Assembly: GCA_040901765.1 (NCBI GenBank)
Contig: JBBDYG010000071.1
Span: 1-64,000, forward strand
DNA from: JBBDYG01 sp040901765
GTDB taxonomy: Bacteria; Planctomycetota; Planctomycetia; Pirellulales; Lacipirellulaceae
DNA: 64,000 nt
Reading direction: 5' to 3'
Both the position numbers and the translations under genes were made by a program. The notes below the pieces were generated by a model that was not told where the DNA came from, did not search any database, and saw nothing but the letters and a program-made list of their open reading frames with translations. Positions 15,609-23,509 of the stretch are shown here, piece by piece; the stretch's first letter is position 1, and each line of letters opens with the position of its first letter.

Positions 15609-17984
15609 ATGACTTTCGGAACAGCTCGCCAGCTCGCGAATCGCTGGATTTCTTTGGTTTGCACGACGTTGGCAACGGCGGCGCTCGGCATAGGTTCGGC
15701 CTGCGCGCAGCAGGCATCCGTATCTGCTTGGGAGGCGGCTGACTTCCGCGTCTGGGGCTTTGTGCCCTATTGGACCTCGCAGTCGCAGCTCAATTCTTTT
15801 CCGGCCGACGGCGTGTACCAGCATGTTTCCGACGTGCTGTATTTCGGTGGCGTGCGGCCCACGGCCTCGGGGGCGCTCAACTACCACGCAAACGCTAATG
15901 GGCATCTTGCGGCGCTCACGACTCACGCGGCGCAGCAGGGCTTCCGTCTTCACATGAGCATGTTCGATGTCTCGGGCGGTAGCGTGGAAACCGTTTGGAA
16001 TTCGATCACGGGCAACGCCACCAATCGGGCGAACTTCGTCGCGAATGTCAAGAATCTACTGCAAACCCACAACATGAAGGGTTTCAATTTCGATTGGGAG
16101 CGACCCGACACCGTCGCCGAGTGGGCTAACTACACGCAAACGGCGAAAGACCTGCGGGCGGCGATCAATCCGCTGGGCATGGAGATTTCTGTCGACGACT
16201 ACGGGTTCGCCAGTTCGTTGTGGGACGACAGCGCCGTATTCGATGCTGCCATTTATGACCAGCTCTTCATCATGGGCTACCACTACCCGGCGTTCGGCGG
16301 CGGCTCTCTCAATAACAACCACTTTGCGAACACAAAACTCAACCTCACCGGTCAGGGCGCCGCGAAGGCGTTCAAAGACGAACAACTCGTGTTGGGAATC
16401 GGAACGTGGGGCGACAACGGCCCCGCGACCGTGAGTCTAAAAAATATCGTGGCGGCCAATCCCAATTTGCCCTACGACGCGCTTACATTCACCGGCACCG
16501 TGAACGACATCAACGGCGTGTCGCGGACCGGAACTTGGGACATCGAAAGCCGCAAGCAAGTCCGCGAAAAGACGCAGCTCGCGCTCGACCGCGGCATGGC
16601 CGGCATGATGAGTTGGACGTTGCATTACGACGCGACGAACAACTTGAGCCTGCACCGCGTGATGCACCATTACATCGCCTTTCAGCGGGGCGTGCCCGAC
16701 CTCAACCTCGACGGCAAGGTGAACTCGGCCGACGCCAACACCCTGGCCAACAACATGGGCACGGTTCCCGGCTCGACCGGAACTGCGACCGCTGCTGAGT
16801 TTGAAGACTTCTACATCAGTGGCAACTGGGAGAAAGGCGACCGCGACGGAAACGGGTTTGTGCACCAACTCGATGCGGATTGGTTGGCGACTCGATATGC
16901 GGCCTTGGGAGTGAATTTGCCCGATCGGCTGGCGTACAGCGGCACGTTCGAGAACTTCGCAGGTTCGCAGGGTTTGACGGGTCGATGGCGCGGCATCCGC
17001 GACGGCGTGAATCTGCGCGAGACCGGCAACTACACCCAGCACGCATTGGGGTTTTTGAGCTTCACGGGCAGCGGCGCGGGCATCAACAAGCATAGCGATC
17101 ATGCGGTCACCATTCGCAATCAGAACTCCGCTGAGGCGTCCAAGTCGATCAACGCGCTCACGCGCGTGATGCAAGTCGATCTTGCCACGCCGATCGACCT
17201 GGGGCAAAACCAGGAAACCTATTTCACGTTCTTGGTCCGCGAGAACACGGCCCCGCTATCGGCGTCGCAGCTTTCGTCGCCTCATCGCACGCTGTCGCTA
17301 CAGTTCCTCAATAGCGCGGGCGCGAATCAGTTCGACTTCGCACTTCGTGGCAGCCAGCAGCAGGTCGCGATTCAAAGCCAAGCGGATACCGCGGGTCAGG
17401 ATGTTGCCGCCTCAGGATTCCTTCCGAACACCACTTACACGGTAATCGGCAAGCTTTCGGGCAATGACGCCGCCGCCAACACGATGCAGGCCTCGTGGTT
17501 TGCCAGCGGTTCGGTCATTGATAATTTCACCAACCCAAGCTTCCCGTGGATGCTTACCGCCAACAGCAGCGCGAATTTTAATCCCACGATCGACATGCTT
17601 CAGTTCACGAGCGCGGCGGTTGCCAACTTTACGGTGAGCAATGTGTGGATCGGCGGCGCCGCCAGTTTCTTCGCCGCGACGCCAGCCTGGTCGGGAGACT
17701 ATAACGGCGACGGCGCGGTGGATGCCGCGGACTACAGTGTCTGGCGCAGCACGATGGATTCGACAAGCAACCTTGCCGCCGATGGCAACGGCAACGGAGT
17801 GATTGACGCGGCAGACCTCGGCGTCTGGCAGGCCAATTTCGGGCGCACGCTCGACAGCGCCACGGGAACGACGGCCGCCGTACCGGAGCCAGCCTGCTTA
17901 TGGCTCGCAGCGGTTGCACTAATGGGACTATCGCTCGTTCGTCGCTGCCGCAAAACATCGCCAATTAGTTGCTGTACTCGGTGA
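15609..17984 (+). CDS. secreted GH18-family glycosidase with dockerin-like repeats and PEP-CTERM tail
   Basis: 791 residues from ATG 15609. The signal peptide (WISLVCTTLATAALGIGSACA) leads into a GH18 TIM barrel (about 50-360): VWGFVPYWTSQ, the catalytic strand MKGFNFDWERP (Asp-Trp-Glu, a variant of DxxDxDxE), LFIMGYHYP and GMAGMMSWTLHYD. Dockerin-like calcium motifs follow (DLNLDGKVNSADANTLANN and DRDGNGF), then a beta-rich region, a second pair (GDYNGDGAVDAADYSVW, DGNGNGVIDAADLGVW), and a PEP-CTERM tail (VPEPACLWLAAVALMGL, then RRCRK). GH18 enzymes cleave chitin-like or peptidoglycan-like beta-1,4-GlcNAc links. The tail predicts exosortase processing and surface delivery. The next gene is 8 bases downstream. 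Confidence 0.85.
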   Translation: MTFGTARQLANRWISLVCTTLATAALGIGSACAQQASVSAWEAADFRVWGFVPYWTSQSQLNSFPADGVYQHVSDVLYFGGVRPTASGALNYHANANGHLAALTTHAAQQGFRLHMSMFDVSGGSVETVWNSITGNATNRANFVANVKNLLQTHNMKGFNFDWERPDTVAEWANYTQTAKDLRAAINPLGMEISVDDYGFASSLWDDSAVFDAAIYDQLFIMGYHYPAFGGGSLNNNHFANTKLNLTGQGAAKAFKDEQLVLGIGTWGDNGPATVSLKNIVAANPNLPYDALTFTGTVNDINGVSRTGTWDIESRKQVREKTQLALDRGMAGMMSWTLHYDATNNLSLHRVMHHYIAFQRGVPDLNLDGKVNSADANTLANNMGTVPGSTGTATAAEFEDFYISGNWEKGDRDGNGFVHQLDADWLATRYAALGVNLPDRLAYSGTFENFAGSQGLTGRWRGIRDGVNLRETGNYTQHALGFLSFTGSGAGINKHSDHAVTIRNQNSAEASKSINALTRVMQVDLATPIDLGQNQETYFTFLVRENTAPLSASQLSSPHRTLSLQFLNSAGANQFDFALRGSQQQVAIQSQADTAGQDVAASGFLPNTTYTVIGKLSGNDAAANTMQASWFASGSVIDNFTNPSFPWMLTANSSANFNPTIDMLQFTSAAVANFTVSNVWIGGAASFFAATPAWSGDYNGDGAVDAADYSVWRSTMDSTSNLAADGNGNGVIDAADLGVWQANFGRTLDSATGTTAAVPEPACLWLAAVALMGLSLVRRCRKTSPISCCTR

Positions 17985-17992
17985 CGTATCGA

Positions 17993-19732
17993 ATGCGCCT
18001 CATTTTGCTCATCTGCCTGGTTTCATCGCTGGTTACACCCGGTGTGCTCGCCGCAGTCAACGAAATCACGGAGCCTTTTCAGGGCGTTCGGCTAATCCAT
18101 AGCCGTTCCACCGTGCCACGGCAGGTGGACATGTACGTCGTAGAAATCGAAATGTCAGCACCTGGCCTTGCGTTTCTGGCCACGCCCTCCAATGGAGCGC
18201 TCGTCGGCGAAACAACACCGCAAACCACCCGCACGTTCGTCACGCAAGCCGGCGCTCAAATCGGCGTGAATGCTTCCTTCTTCGCGTCCGCCGGCAGCGG
18301 CCAATATCACGTGCTCGGCCTGTCCGTTTCCAAGGGCGATGCCTATTCGCCGTTCGAAGCGGGGTTTGTCGATGCGATTAACGTTTCGATGAACAATGTG
18401 GCGACGATCATCCGCGCCATCGGCAGCACGGGCACCGCGCATCAGCCGGCAACATCGCTTTACAACGCGGTGGGCGGCAACACCCGCCTCGTCACCGAAG
18501 GCGTCAACGTCGCCAACGGCGATCCGGCGATCCACCCCCGCACGGCGGCGGCCGTCACGGCCGATGGCAAGCTGCTCTTGTTCACCGTCGATGGCCGCAA
18601 TGTGGGGCACAGCGAAGGTTTGACCTACCGCGAGATGGCCGAAGTTCTCATCCGCTGGGGTGCCCGAGACGCCATCAATCTCGACGGCGGCGGCTCGACG
18701 TCCCTCGTTATGGACAATCCGCTCACTTCGTCGCACGATCCCCAGGTCGTCAATTTGCCCAGCGACTTGCTTCCCAACGGTCAGCATGGCAAAGAGCGGG
18801 CCGTGGCGAATAGCTTTGCCGTTTTTGCCAATCAGCAAGTCGGGCCGACCGACAATGTCCTGGTGTATTCCGACTTCGAAGGGGGCGACGAAGGCTCGTT
18901 CAACTCCGCTTTGTCGTTTTCCGGTTCCAATCGCGGCTTCAATCGCGATTCTTCAACCGCCGAAGCCGTCAGCGGGCAGGCCTTCGACGGCCAGTGGTCG
19001 CAGCGCTTGACGATCGTGGACGATCCCAACTCGGATGGCGATGTGCTTCATCCCGGCGGCGCTTGGTTCGCGCGTCACGTTTCGGGCGGCGGCAATCCGG
19101 CAAACAACGTAAGCCGGCCCGCACGCGGGTCCGTCGGCTTCTGGGCCAAGACCGTCGATCCCAACATCCAAGTTTCGCTCGTCGTGGACGACTTCAGTTC
19201 GCTGACGGGCGAACGCGGCACGCTCAAACCCCTCGTCGCCGACGGCCAGTGGCATCCCTACTTTTGGGATCTCGAGGACGACGCTCAGTGGGATGGTTGG
19301 GTGAACGGCGACGGAGTCGTCGACGCGAGCTTTACGCTCGATTCGATCCAGTTGTTTGGACCACCGAACACCGGTTCGAATCTGGACGGCGTCGTGTACA
19401 TCGATGCCGTCTCGCACATCCTGCCCGGGCTTCTGCCCGGCGACTATAGCCGCAACGGCGTCGTCGATGCCGCCGACTACGTAATCTGGCGCGACACGCT
19501 CGGTTCGTCGACCAATCTCGCCGCGGACGGCAATGGGAGCAGCGTCATCGATTTCGGGGATTACGGTGTGTGGAAAGCCAACTTCGGCAACACTTCTGGA
19601 AGCAGTGCGGAGGCTGTCGTGCCGGAGCCGTCGTCACTGACGCTGCTCTTGTTGCTGCTTTTCGTCGCACGTTATCGGCAGTCGCGCTATGCCGCTCCGG
19701 CGGGTGCCCACTCGATGCCTTCGCCGAAGTAA
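17993..19732 (+). CDS. secreted phosphodiester glycosidase (NAGPA domain) with dockerin-like repeats and PEP-CTERM tail
   Basis: 579 residues from ATG 17993. A signal peptide (LILLICLVSSLVTPGVLAA) is followed by the NAGPA/phosphodiester-glycosidase domain (about 20-280) with IGVNASFFASAGSG, LLLFTVDGRN and the signature ARDAINLDGGGSTSLVM. Family members remove GlcNAc from phosphodiester-linked glycans, as in mammalian uncovering enzyme and some bacterial wall enzymes. A beta-sandwich region follows, then dockerin-like motifs (GDYSRNGVVDAADYVIW, DGNGSSVIDFGDYGVW) and a PEP-CTERM tail (VVPEPSSLTLLLLLLF). It is 8 bases behind the GH18 gene and shares its tail design, so the two are probably one transcript acting on the same GlcNAc-containing polymer. 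Confidence 0.85.
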   Translation: MRLILLICLVSSLVTPGVLAAVNEITEPFQGVRLIHSRSTVPRQVDMYVVEIEMSAPGLAFLATPSNGALVGETTPQTTRTFVTQAGAQIGVNASFFASAGSGQYHVLGLSVSKGDAYSPFEAGFVDAINVSMNNVATIIRAIGSTGTAHQPATSLYNAVGGNTRLVTEGVNVANGDPAIHPRTAAAVTADGKLLLFTVDGRNVGHSEGLTYREMAEVLIRWGARDAINLDGGGSTSLVMDNPLTSSHDPQVVNLPSDLLPNGQHGKERAVANSFAVFANQQVGPTDNVLVYSDFEGGDEGSFNSALSFSGSNRGFNRDSSTAEAVSGQAFDGQWSQRLTIVDDPNSDGDVLHPGGAWFARHVSGGGNPANNVSRPARGSVGFWAKTVDPNIQVSLVVDDFSSLTGERGTLKPLVADGQWHPYFWDLEDDAQWDGWVNGDGVVDASFTLDSIQLFGPPNTGSNLDGVVYIDAVSHILPGLLPGDYSRNGVVDAADYVIWRDTLGSSTNLAADGNGSSVIDFGDYGVWKANFGNTSGSSAEAVVPEPSSLTLLLLLLFVARYRQSRYAAPAGAHSMPSPK

Positions 19733-20430
19733 TACTTGCGTGCTTCGGGATGGCGGAGGATTTCTTGAGGCTGGCCGTGGCACAGCACGCTGCCGGCGCG
19801 GATCACGTAGCTGCGGTCGGTGATTTCCAGCGTCTCGCGGACTTGGTGGTCGGTGATCAGAATCGCAATGCCGCGGTCGCGCAGGTCGCGGATGATCGCT
19901 TGAATGTTGTCGATCGTCACGGGGTCGATGCCGGTGAACGGCTCATCGAGCAAAATGATCTTGGGGTTGGAGACTAGCGAGCGGGCGATTTCTAACCGCC
20001 GGCGCTCGCCGCCGGAAAGGGACATCGCGCGGCTGCGGCGAAGCTTGGAGATGCCGAACTGTTCGAGCAGTTCGTCGCAGCGGCGGCGGCGGGTGCGGCG
20101 GTCGACGCCAAGCATCTCCATCACGCCCAGCAGATTGTTCTGCACGGAAAGCTTGCGGAAGACGCTCGACTCCTGGGCGAGATAGCCCATGCCCCCTTCG
20201 CTCGCGCGGCGGGACATCGGCCAGTCCGTTACTTCGTGGGCGCCGAGCCGCACCGTGCCGGCATCAGGGTCGATCATCCCGCAGGTCATGCGGAACGAGG
20301 TGGTCTTGCCAGCGCCGTTGGGTCCGAGCAGACCGACAATTTCGCCCGGCTCGACTTCAAAATCGACGCCATCCACAACGCGGCGACGGCCAAACGATTT
20401 CACAAGCCCGCGGGCTTCCAGCAGGGACAT
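19687..20430 (-). CDS. lptB: LPS export ABC transporter ATP-binding protein LptB
   Basis: 247 residues with the complete ABC core: Walker A GPNGAGKTT, a Q-loop near GYLAQESSVFRKLSVQNN (close to the LptB string), signature LSGGERRRLEIARSL and Walker B ILLDEPFTGIDPVTI. The order and the phrase FRMTCGMIDPDAG match LptB, which powers transfer of lipopolysaccharide from the inner membrane. The 3' end overlaps the end of the convergent glycosidase gene by 46 bases. The permeases LptF/G are not nearby. A word hairpin separates it from the signal peptidase gene upstream. Confidence 0.92.
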   Translation of the reverse strand: MSLLEARGLVKSFGRRRVVDGVDFEVEPGEIVGLLGPNGAGKTTSFRMTCGMIDPDAGTVRLGAHEVTDWPMSRRASEGGMGYLAQESSVFRKLSVQNNLLGVMEMLGVDRRTRRRRCDELLEQFGISKLRRSRAMSLSGGERRRLEIARSLVSNPKIILLDEPFTGIDPVTIDNIQAIIRDLRDRGIAILITDHQVRETLEITDRSYVIRAGSVLCHGQPQEILRHPEARKYYFGEGIEWAPAGAA

Positions 20431-20449
20431 GGGTCGATCCTTCGTAGGG

Positions 20450-20532
20450 GGCTGTTAGCTATCGGCTGTCGGCTATCGGCCAGACAGTATTTTTTCCTCT
20501 GGCCGATAGCCGAAAGCCGATAGCCGACAGCC
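20450..20532. repeat. word hairpin, CTATCGGC/GCCGATAG family
   Basis: The left arm GGCTGTTAGCTATCGGC and following words face GCCGATAGCCGACAGCC; the loop is about CAGTATTTTTTC. Related hairpins are at 41809-41886 and 45079-45156, with an orphan arm at 34737-34767. Confidence 0.88.
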
Positions 20533-20533
20533 T

Positions 20534-22435
20534 TTACCGCACCAGCCGCATGTCGCGGAAGTTGGGCCAGAGGGGGATGGGGGTATAGGGGACGCTCCAC
20601 CAGGAATGAGGCCAGTACACGAAAACGGCCTTCCCGATCAAGAGGTTTTCATCGAGATAAGAACCGCCGGGACCGCCGCGCGGGTACCACAGTCGGGCGT
20701 CGAGGCTATACGGGCTGTTGTCGCCCATCACGAAGTATTCTTTGGAGCGAAGCGGGAAAATTGCCTCGTCCCGGCCACGGAACTCATCCCACAACTGGGG
20801 GGTCAATCGAATCTTCGCGTAGTCGCTGCCGCGCGGATAATCGGTGAGGAGGCGTTTCTCGTCTTGCGATCCGTCGTTCGCGGCAATGTAATAAATATCG
20901 CGCGCCAGATGCAACCGATCGGCGGTGAGCGTCGCATTCCGCGCACCGATTGCGGCCGGGGCCAAATCGCCGGGATCGCTCGCGCTGGTTCCTGGAATTT
21001 CATCTTGGCGATCGCCGAAGAGCTTCTCGTAATCGTATGCCGTTGAGTCGGAGAATTCGATTAGGTCGCCGTCCACCCAAAGGAGCAACTGCTCGTCCAC
21101 GTGGGCGAAGCGAAGCTGGTGCTCGCCGGCGCCGTCGATGGATGTCTCCGCTTGGGGCGCGAAACCGACAACCGGCGCGCGGGTCTCGAACTCCTCGATG
21201 CCGAGCGTGGCCTTGCCCGTGGCGACGTCGATGCGACAGACGAAATGCCGGCCCCCTTTCACGAGGTCGAGCAGTAGCTCGCCGGTGTCGCTGGTGATGT
21301 TTACATCGGCTTCGAGAATCAGATCGCCCACCCAATGAATGCCGTTGCCGCCATCGATATTCTCGAGGCCTTCCACATTGGGCAGCGCGTTGAGTTGACG
21401 CCGTTGAACGTTTGAGTTATACGGGTTGAAGTCGCCCACTAGTTCCGGCTCGGGAAATGAATCGCTTCCTTCGACAAAGGCCTTCTCGCCGGCGGGTCGC
21501 GTCTGGCGAAGTCGCAACCAGTCAGTAAGCTCCGGTGGTCGATGACGATAGCGGAGCCATGCCGCATCCTGCGTCGGTTGGTTCAATTCGTATTCTTGCA
21601 CCACTCGCTTTCCAGACGGTTCCGCAGTCGTCTTCCATTGATCGCCGTCCGCTTGCCAGCGCAAGGGCCAGCCAGCATCGTAGAGTGCCGCCGCATCGTG
21701 GTCGGTATCGTGTACCAATTCGCGCATGGCGAGCACCTTGCTCGCCGGCTTTCGTTCGATCGCATGGGCCACTTGAGCGTCTTCGTCGCGCTCGCCAATG
21801 AACAAATCGCCGTGGTAGATGCGAACCTCTTCGTTGGGAAGCGCGACGAGCCGCTTGATGTAGTTGGTGTTGGCGTCTCCGGGGAACTTAAACACGACGA
21901 CATCCCACCGTTCAGGCTTTTGGAAGTCGAGCACGTATTTGTTCACGAGAATGCGATCGCCGCCGTAGGCGCGGCCCAAGTCGACGATGTCCAGCCCGGA
22001 GCTACGAACCGCTTGCGGAATGTCTTTGGAAGAAAAGATCATCGTGTCGCGGCAAGTGGGGCAGGTACCGGCGATCGTGGCAGCCTTCCATCGTTCGTCC
22101 GCGCTGACTGGGCCGCGCATTTCCCGATTGGGGTTTTTGAGAATCGTCTCGTCTTGTTCGTCACTCGCGCTAACGCGGTATCGCTGGCCACACTGCTCGC
22201 AAAACACATCTTGGTGCTGCCCCATCAGGGTGTTGGCCATCGAGCCGGTCGGGATTACGAACGCCTCGGCCGCGAACGTGCGAATCAAGAACGCGAGCAC
22301 AATTGCAATTGCGAACGACTCGACCGTTTCACGAAACGGTTGCCCCGAGGTGGGCGTTACCGGTTCGGCCTTCGCCGGAACGGGAAGCTTCGGAGCCTGC
22401 GGGCGAGGGGCGGGAGGTTTCTTGGTCTTAGCCAT
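20534..22435 (-). CDS. lepB: signal peptidase I with a large inserted domain
   Basis: 633 residues, more than twice the usual length of bacterial signal peptidase I. A membrane helix (about 40-58) leads to the catalytic Ser65 in IPTGSMANTLMG; the general-base Lys194 lies in NYIKRLVALPNE and the family motif GDNSPYSLDARLW is near the C-terminus. Two additions are visible. Cys79/82 and Cys125/128 form a CxxC-CxxC pair suited to a zinc ribbon. A stretch at about 340-500 (HWVGDLILEADVNI, LLLWVDGDLIEF) looks like a concanavalin/laminin-G jelly roll. It cleaves signal peptides at the outer face of the inner membrane. A second, compact copy follows upstream. Confidence 0.92.
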   Translation of the reverse strand: MAKTKKPPAPRPQAPKLPVPAKAEPVTPTSGQPFRETVESFAIAIVLAFLIRTFAAEAFVIPTGSMANTLMGQHQDVFCEQCGQRYRVSASDEQDETILKNPNREMRGPVSADERWKAATIAGTCPTCRDTMIFSSKDIPQAVRSSGLDIVDLGRAYGGDRILVNKYVLDFQKPERWDVVVFKFPGDANTNYIKRLVALPNEEVRIYHGDLFIGERDEDAQVAHAIERKPASKVLAMRELVHDTDHDAAALYDAGWPLRWQADGDQWKTTAEPSGKRVVQEYELNQPTQDAAWLRYRHRPPELTDWLRLRQTRPAGEKAFVEGSDSFPEPELVGDFNPYNSNVQRRQLNALPNVEGLENIDGGNGIHWVGDLILEADVNITSDTGELLLDLVKGGRHFVCRIDVATGKATLGIEEFETRAPVVGFAPQAETSIDGAGEHQLRFAHVDEQLLLWVDGDLIEFSDSTAYDYEKLFGDRQDEIPGTSASDPGDLAPAAIGARNATLTADRLHLARDIYYIAANDGSQDEKRLLTDYPRGSDYAKIRLTPQLWDEFRGRDEAIFPLRSKEYFVMGDNSPYSLDARLWYPRGGPGGSYLDENLLIGKAVFVYWPHSWWSVPYTPIPLWPNFRDMRLVR

Positions 22436-22829
22436 GGGGGCAACGAGACGAGTGAAGTAGTGGTGAGAAACCCGATTGTAGCCGGCGACCTACTGTCGCC
22501 GCAGTGCAGTCCGATAAGGTTCTACGGAATGGGAAGAGCCTAGGGTTCTGCGCTAAGCCGCAAGCGATGAAAGTGTATCCGTCAACTCGCTCCAGGCTAC
22601 GGGAATCTAGAACCTCCAAGCCGGAGTCTCTGATAATTCTGTCGTTTGCGGCTTACCGTGACCTTCCCTGACCAGCTTTGCCACCAGGGTTGCCACCCCC
22701 CCTGAACGTGGCATTGTGGCAATCCTCTACAAAAACAGGGGTTTTACGCCGACACGTGGCAAAGCTGATGCTCCTCGTGGCAACCTAATCCGCGTGGCTC
22801 CGCCGATTCTCATCCGACGAACTGCGCGG
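22436..22829. repeat. intergenic region with interleaved inverted repeats (GTGGCA words)
   Basis: AGCTTTGCCAC (22674-22684) pairs perfectly with GTGGCAAAGCT (22756-22766), and GGTTGCCAC (22688-22696) pairs perfectly with GTGGCAACC (22777-22785). The order A-B-A'-B' is that of a pseudoknot. A further pair, TAAGCCGCAAGCGA (22553-22566) and TCGTTTGCGGCTTA (22648-22661), has one mismatch. No gene is seen. Confidence 0.7.
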
Positions 22830-23498
22830 TCAGCGCTTTTCCGGATAGCCTCCGTGGCCGATGGGTCGGCCCACGAGGAGTTTCGGCGGTAAATCGGGGC
22901 CGCTCGGCCAGTTGCGGCTATCGAGCGAAACTGCCTGATTGTCCCCAATTACAAAATATCCCTCACCAAGCTGCCAGCTTTGCTGGCTGGGATCGAACTC
23001 CGGTTGGCGGATTCCGTCGCCGGAACGAACCTGGTAATCGATGTCGAACGGTTTCGCCATGTGCTGGCCGTTAATAATGATGTCGCCATCGCGAAGTGCG
23101 ATTCGCTCGCCTGGCAATCCCAGCACCCGCTTCACGCAAAGCTGCGAGGCATCGTCCGGGCATTGAAAAACGACAACTTCCCAGCGCCGCGGAGCGCGCA
23201 GCACGAATGCGGTGCGGTCGATCCATATCGCGTCGCCCGCCGAGACGGACGCGTCGTCGATCGACAGTAATGCCGCGCAGCTCGAACAGGCCACCCAACC
23301 TCCAAGGGGTTGATCGGTTCCGACCTTTGTCGCCGATCCGCATTTAGGGCAGGCCGCTTCAACGTGCGGACCGATTAGCATAGGGGCCATCGAGCTGCCG
23401 GCCACCATTACGGGCACAATCAAACCCATCAAGAGAAAGACTCTCGCGAGGATCGCGACGAGAACCAACCCCACGGCAAATTGAATCCCGCTGCGCAT
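22830..23498 (-). CDS. second signal peptidase I, compact, with zinc ribbon
   Basis: 222 residues. A membrane helix (about 6-32) leads to the nucleophile Ser36 in AGSSMAPML; the general-base Lys123 is in LCVKRVLGLPGE, and GDNQAVSLDSRNW is the C-terminal family motif. Between Ser and Lys lies a CxxC-CxxC pair (Cys50/53, Cys71/74), a likely zinc ribbon also present in the larger paralogue downstream. Most signal peptidases lack it. GAGGTAA lies 7-13 bases upstream of the start. The metallophosphoesterase gene ends 11 bases upstream, so the two are probably cotranscribed. Different substrate sets for the two peptidases are possible but unproven. Confidence 0.88.
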   Translation of the reverse strand: MRSGIQFAVGLVLVAILARVFLLMGLIVPVMVAGSSMAPMLIGPHVEAACPKCGSATKVGTDQPLGGWVACSSCAALLSIDDASVSAGDAIWIDRTAFVLRAPRRWEVVVFQCPDDASQLCVKRVLGLPGERIALRDGDIIINGQHMAKPFDIDYQVRSGDGIRQPEFDPSQQSWQLGEGYFVIGDNQAVSLDSRNWPSGPDLPPKLLVGRPIGHGGYPEKR

Positions 23499-23509
23499 GG
23501 TGTGTTACC

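Noticed and set aside
20450..20532. Word hairpins as classical intrinsic terminators
   Set aside because: None that I inspected is followed by a T-run on the appropriate strand, and the stems are too long and AT/GC mixed; termination may still occur but is not shown.
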